Below, piece by piece: positions 61,022-64,000 of a DNA stretch of 64,000 nt. Location: NCBI RefSeq assembly GCF_018390605.1, contig NZ_JAHBGD010000017.1, positions 284,352 through 348,351 of the forward strand, read 5' to 3'. How positions within the stretch are numbered: position 1 is the stretch's first letter; each line of letters begins with the position of its first letter. A program made the position numbers and the translations under genes. The DNA comes from Ancylobacter defluvii. Its GTDB lineage: Bacteria; Pseudomonadota; Alphaproteobacteria; Rhizobiales; Xanthobacteraceae. The notes under the pieces are model-generated. The model was given only the letters and a program-made list of their open reading frames with translations. It was not told the origin of the DNA and did not search any database.

Positions 61022-61873
61022 GTGACTGCCGAAGCGACCACCAACGCCACCATTCATGTCGGCTCCGGCGACCGGCAGGTCACTTTCGCCAATGACGCGC
61101 CGCTCGCCCTCATCCTCGGCCCCTGCCAGATGGAGAGCCGCGACCATGCCTTCATGGTCGCCGAGCGGCTGACCGCGATCTGCGACAAGGCCGGCATCCG
61201 CTTCGTCTACAAGTCGTCCTTCGACAAGGCCAACCGCACCTCGCTCTCCGGCAAGCGCGGTATCGGGCTGGAGAAGGCGATGGAGATCTTCGCCGAGTTG
61301 AAGGCGCAGTTCGGCTTCCCGGTGCTCACCGACGTCCACACCGAGGAACAATGCGCGCAGGTGGCGCCGGTGGTCGACGTGCTGCAGATCCCCGCCTTCC
61401 TCTCACGCCAGACCGACCTGCTGATCGCGGCGGCCAAAACCGGGCGGGCGATCAACGTGAAGAAGGGCCAGTTCCTCGCCCCCTGGGACATGAGAAACGT
61501 GCTGGCCAAGATCGCCGAGAGCGGCAACCCGAACACGCTGCTCTGCGAGCGCGGCACCAGCTTCGGCTACAACACGCTGGTCTCCGACATGCGCTCGCTG
61601 CCGATCATGGCCGGGCTCGGTGCACCGGTAATTTTCGACGCCACCCATTCGGTGCAGCAGCCGGGCGGCCAGGGCGGTTCCTCCGGCGGCCAGCGCGAAT
61701 ATGTCGAGACGCTGGCCCGCGCCGCGGTCTCGATCGGCGTCGCCGGCGTGTTCATCGAGACGCATCAGGACCCGGACAACGCACCGTCGGATGGACCCAA
61801 CATGATCCGGCTCGACAACATGCCGGCGCTGATCGCCAGGCTCCAGGCCTTCGACGCCGTCGCCAAAGCCTGA
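61022..61873 (+). CDS. kdsA: Kdo-8-phosphate synthase (KdsA)
   Basis: This 283-residue enzyme joins phosphoenolpyruvate and arabinose 5-phosphate to give Kdo-8-phosphate. Visible blocks are [80 protein letters not shown], and [20 protein letters not shown]. The end [20 protein letters not shown] completes the active site. The start is the GTG at 61022, which gives the usual length. Confidence 0.95.
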   Translation: MTAEATTNATIHVGSGDRQVTFANDAPLALILGPCQMESRDHAFMVAERLTAICDKAGIRFVYKSSFDKANRTSLSGKRGIGLEKAMEIFAELKAQFGFPVLTDVHTEEQCAQVAPVVDVLQIPAFLSRQTDLLIAAAKTGRAINVKKGQFLAPWDMRNVLAKIAESGNPNTLLCERGTSFGYNTLVSDMRSLPIMAGLGAPVIFDATHSVQQPGGQGGSSGGQREYVETLARAAVSIGVAGVFIETHQDPDNAPSDGPNMIRLDNMPALIARLQAFDAVAKA

Positions 61874-61905
61874 CGACGGCATCGAACCATTCTGCTGCGT
61901 GTGGA

Positions 61906-62343
61906 TCAATCCGCGCCGGGATCGCCCTTGAGACCCGCCGCAGCGATGCCGGCCAGCGCCGCCGCCTCGTCATTATCCGAGGTGTCGCCGGAAATGCCCA
62001 CGGCACCGATCAGCGCGCCCGCCTCATTGCGGATCAGCACGCCGCCCGGCACCGGCACCAAGGCGCCATCGGCGACATGGCTCGCGGCGGCGATGAAGAA
62101 CGCCTGCTCCTTGGCGCGCTTGAACAGCGCCCGCGAGCCTACCCCGAGCGACAACGCCCCGAAGGCCTTGCCACGGGCGATCTCCGCCCGCTTCAGGCTG
62201 GTGCCATCCTCGGAGGCCACGGCCTTCAGTGCACCGCGAGCATCCAGCACGACGATGGACATCGGCTGGAAATTGCCTGCGCGGCAATGGTCGAGCGCCG
62301 TGGCGATGATGATCTGGGCGGCGGCGAGGGTCAGTTCGGTCAT
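61906..62343 (-). CDS. GlcG/HbpS-family protein
   Basis: A 145-residue protein from MTELTLAAAQIIIATALDHC. It has SIVVLDARGALKAVASEDGT, KAFGALSLGVGSRALFKRAK, PVPGGVLIRNEAGALIGAVG and the closing SGDTSDNDEAAALAGIAAAG, all standard for GlcG/HbpS. Members bind haem or small cofactors; the role is mostly unknown. No signal peptide is visible. Convergent to kdsA. Confidence 0.85.
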   Translation of the reverse strand: MTELTLAAAQIIIATALDHCRAGNFQPMSIVVLDARGALKAVASEDGTSLKRAEIARGKAFGALSLGVGSRALFKRAKEQAFFIAAASHVADGALVPVPGGVLIRNEAGALIGAVGISGDTSDNDEAAALAGIAAAGLKGDPGAD

Positions 62344-62436
62344 GGACGCACCTTCATCGGAGGCTTCTGCCGGAAAATCGGACGCCTTCGATAGGCCCGC
62401 TCCACGCACGGACGTCAAGCCGGCGGCGGAAACACG

Positions 62437-62460
62437 AAAGCCCGGCGAAGGCCGGGCTTT
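62437..62460. terminator. Bidirectional-type intrinsic terminator
   Basis: AAAGCCCGGC, loop GAAG, GCCGGGCTTT: a perfect 10-bp stem flanked by A and T tracts. On the minus strand it lies 25 bp after the BA14K gene stop and would end that transcript. Confidence 0.75.
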
Positions 62461-62484
62461 CCTTTGGTTCAGCAGGACGGTGCG

Positions 62485-62967
62485 TCAGTAGGGCGAAACA
62501 CACTGCTGCCGCGGCCCGTTATAGGGCTGGAAGGTGTTGTCCGACGCCCGATAGGACCGATACTGGCTCGCACACCACTGCACGTGCCCGCCGCCACCAC
62601 CGCCATAGCTCGGCTGGGCAGCGATGGCCCCACCGATGAGCGCGCCAGCCGCGAAGGCACCAGCGGGGAACCACCAGCCATTGTACTGCCGATAGCCCGG
62701 CCGGTAATAATTATATCCACGATGGCCGTTATAGTAGTAATTACGGCCACTCTGATAATATCCACGCCTCCCGCCGTAGTACGCGCGCGATCCGTTATAT
62801 CGCGGGCCAGGCCCACGGTATGCAGGCCGTGGGCGATATTGCACCTGCTCCACTAACGGCGCAGGAGAGTGAACACCTTGCGGGCTCCATGGGGCCGCCG
62901 CAGCGGGAAGCGCGCCGGCGGATACGAGAGCGGCAACGGCGGCGGCCGCGAAGGAAACTCTGTTCAT
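62485..62967 (-). CDS. BA14K-family exported protein
   Basis: A 160-residue exported protein with a signal peptide ([20 protein letters not shown]). The middle is rich in Tyr, Gly, Arg and Asn ([20 protein letters not shown]) and is followed by a hydrophobic helix ([20 protein letters not shown]). The C-terminal domain [20 protein letters not shown], with PYNGPRQQC, is the BA14K signature with two conserved cysteines. BA14K proteins are common surface antigens or lectin-like proteins in Rhizobiales; function here is inferred. Confidence 0.88.
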   Translation of the reverse strand: MNRVSFAAAAVAALVSAGALPAAAAPWSPQGVHSPAPLVEQVQYRPRPAYRGPGPRYNGSRAYYGGRRGYYQSGRNYYYNGHRGYNYYRPGYRQYNGWWFPAGAFAAGALIGGAIAAQPSYGGGGGGHVQWCASQYRSYRASDNTFQPYNGPRQQCVSPY

Positions 62968-63151
62968 TGCAAGTTTACTCCAACTGTACCATCCATGTGC
63001 TTCACACTAAGCGGAAGCACATGAATACGGCCTGAACGAAATCCATCGGCCCCAAGGCAAACGGCTGACCACCTGTTCAGTTCCCCATTCGCTGTCCGGA
63101 GGGCGCTGGTGACACTGGATTCCGCTCGGGCCGACATCCATACGCGCATGA

Positions 63152-63186
63152 AAAAGGCCGGTGCGCCTCGCGGCGACACCGGCCTC
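63152..63186 (-). terminator. Intrinsic terminator after the aapJ-like gene
   Basis: AGGCCGGTG and CACCGGCCT form a perfect 9-bp stem (63156-63164 with 63178-63186). On the minus strand it is followed by TTTTT. It lies 22 bp past the aapJ stop. Confidence 0.8.
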
Positions 63187-63207
63187 TCAAACGGATGATG
63201 GCAGAGG

Positions 63208-64000
63208 TCAGCGGATCGGCGGCGCGTACTGGATGCCGCCCTGGCTCCACAGCTGGTTGATGCCGCGCGGAATGCCCAGCTTGGAGCCGGTGCCGACATT
63301 GCGCTCGAACACCTCGCCATAATTGCCGACCGCCTTGACGATCCGCACCGACCAATCCTTGGTCAGGCCGAGCTGCTCGCCATAGACGCCGTCGGCACCG
63401 ACGAAGCGCCTCACGTCCGGCTTCTGCGACTTCAGCGCCTGGTCGAGGGTCTTGCTGCCGATGCCGAGTTCCTCGGCATTGAGCAGGGCGTAGAAGCTCC
63501 ACTTCACCACGTTGAGCCACACATCGTCGCCCTGGCGGACCACCGGGCCGAGCGGCTCCTTGGAGATGACGTCCGGGAGCACGATGCTGTCCGCCGGCTT
63601 GGACAGCTTGAGACGCAGCGCATAGAGCTGCGACACGTCGGTCGTCAGCACGTCGCACTTGCCTTCGTCGTAGGCCTTGACCAGTTCGTCGACGCCGGGC
63701 TGCTGGATCAGTTCCAGCTTCATGTTGTTCTGCTGGAAATAGTCCTGCGCATTGAGGGCGCTGGTGGTGCCGGCCTGGGTGCAGACCTTGGAACCGTCCA
63801 GTTCGAGCGCGCTAGTCTTGTTCTTGGCGGCGGGCACCATGAAGCCCTGGCCGTCATAATAGGAGACGGCGGCGAACAGCAGCTTCAGCCCTGCCTCGCG
63901 CGACATCGTCCAGGTGGAATTGCGCACCAGCACGTCGACATCGCCCTTGGAAAGAGCGGGGAAGCGCGCTTCCGCCGACAGCGGCACATACTCGACCTTT
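63208..64000 (-). CDS. aapJ: Amino-acid ABC transporter binding protein (AapJ/BztA-like), 5' end outside window
   Basis: The C-terminal 264 residues of a periplasmic binding protein. The order KGDVDVLVRNSTWTMSREAG, then YYDGQGFMVPAAKNKTSALE and LDGSKVCTQAGTTSALNAQD, with the closing GEVFERNVGTGSKLGIPRGI and NQLWSQGGIQYAPPIR, matches AapJ/BztA general L-amino-acid binding proteins. The two cysteines probably form a disulfide. The start lies beyond the right edge. A strong terminator follows the stop, so if an aapQMP operon follows aapJ here it is partly uncoupled from it. Confidence 0.88.
   Translation of the reverse strand, partial: KVEYVPLSAEARFPALSKGDVDVLVRNSTWTMSREAGLKLLFAAVSYYDGQGFMVPAAKNKTSALELDGSKVCTQAGTTSALNAQDYFQQNNMKLELIQQPGVDELVKAYDEGKCDVLTTDVSQLYALRLKLSKPADSIVLPDVISKEPLGPVVRQGDDVWLNVVKWSFYALLNAEELGIGSKTLDQALKSQKPDVRRFVGADGVYGEQLGLTKDWSVRIVKAVGNYGEVFERNVGTGSKLGIPRGINQLWSQGGIQYAPPIR

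Noticed and set aside
1-64000. CRISPR arrays, rRNA and tRNA genes
   Set aside because: No regular spaced repeats, tRNA cloverleaf motifs or rRNA-like stretches were seen on either strand.

Overview
The window looks like the chromosome of a high-GC alphaproteobacterium of the Hyphomicrobiales (Rhizobiales). The clues are a lanthanide-type XoxF methanol dehydrogenase, a MinCDE operon with CtrA-like TTAA-N7-TTAA boxes, a BA14K-family protein, an AapJ-type amino-acid binding protein, DUF982 and a dispersed-repeat unit of a kind I recall from Rhizobiales genomes. A Xanthobacteraceae-like organism (Ancylobacter/Starkeya/Xanthobacter type) would fit, but the genus is inference.

About 1.2-28.7 kb is the late half of a tailed, HK97-type siphovirus prophage, almost all on the + strand. 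The order is HNH endonuclease, ParB-like protein, Mom-like DNA-modification protein, small and large terminase, portal, S49 protease, major capsid protein, connector genes, tail terminator, tail tube, tail chaperones with a canonical -1 slippery heptamer, a 1291-residue tape measure, tail-tip proteins, a 756-residue tail fibre with an SGNH hydrolase end, and a lysis group (amidase, holin, spanin-like membrane proteins). Two antisense cargo genes (morons) interrupt the structural operon: an AT-rich membrane protein at 11.6-12.3 kb and a secreted cysteine-containing protein at 15.4-15.8 kb. At the left edge sit a low-GC partial gene and a DUF4160/DUF2442 toxin-antitoxin-like pair with two operator-like palindromes. 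No integrase, repressor or replication genes are visible, so the early region probably lies left of the window.

From 28.7 to 37.1 kb lies an accessory region of small genes and cargo: a DUF6414 protein, DUF982, an SRAP (YedK/HMCES) protein, a PsiF-repeat protein, an MBL-fold hydrolase, several small hypotheticals and a truncated paralogue. The right limit of the prophage is not clear. From 37.3 to 41.4 kb the DNA is decaying. An RND efflux gene is split by an 827-bp IS5-family element with TA flanks. A Tat-exported alpha/beta hydrolase is shifted at a G7 run, and a glutathione S-transferase is frameshifted. An intact TetR regulator remains divergent to the GST, with two symmetrically placed operator-like sites.

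From 42 kb onward the genes look like ordinary chromosome. There is a tripartite tricarboxylate transporter operon (tctC-tctB-tctA) coupled to a beta-propeller gene, then xoxF, a palindromic repeat, an ABC exporter, minCDE and a ROK-family protein. These are followed by a lipid A/envelope group (GT2, PAP2 phosphatase, LABN protein, ArnT-like GT39), the Kdo pathway kdsD-kdsB-kdsA, a GlcG/HbpS protein, a BA14K protein, and the start of an aapJ-like gene running off the right edge.
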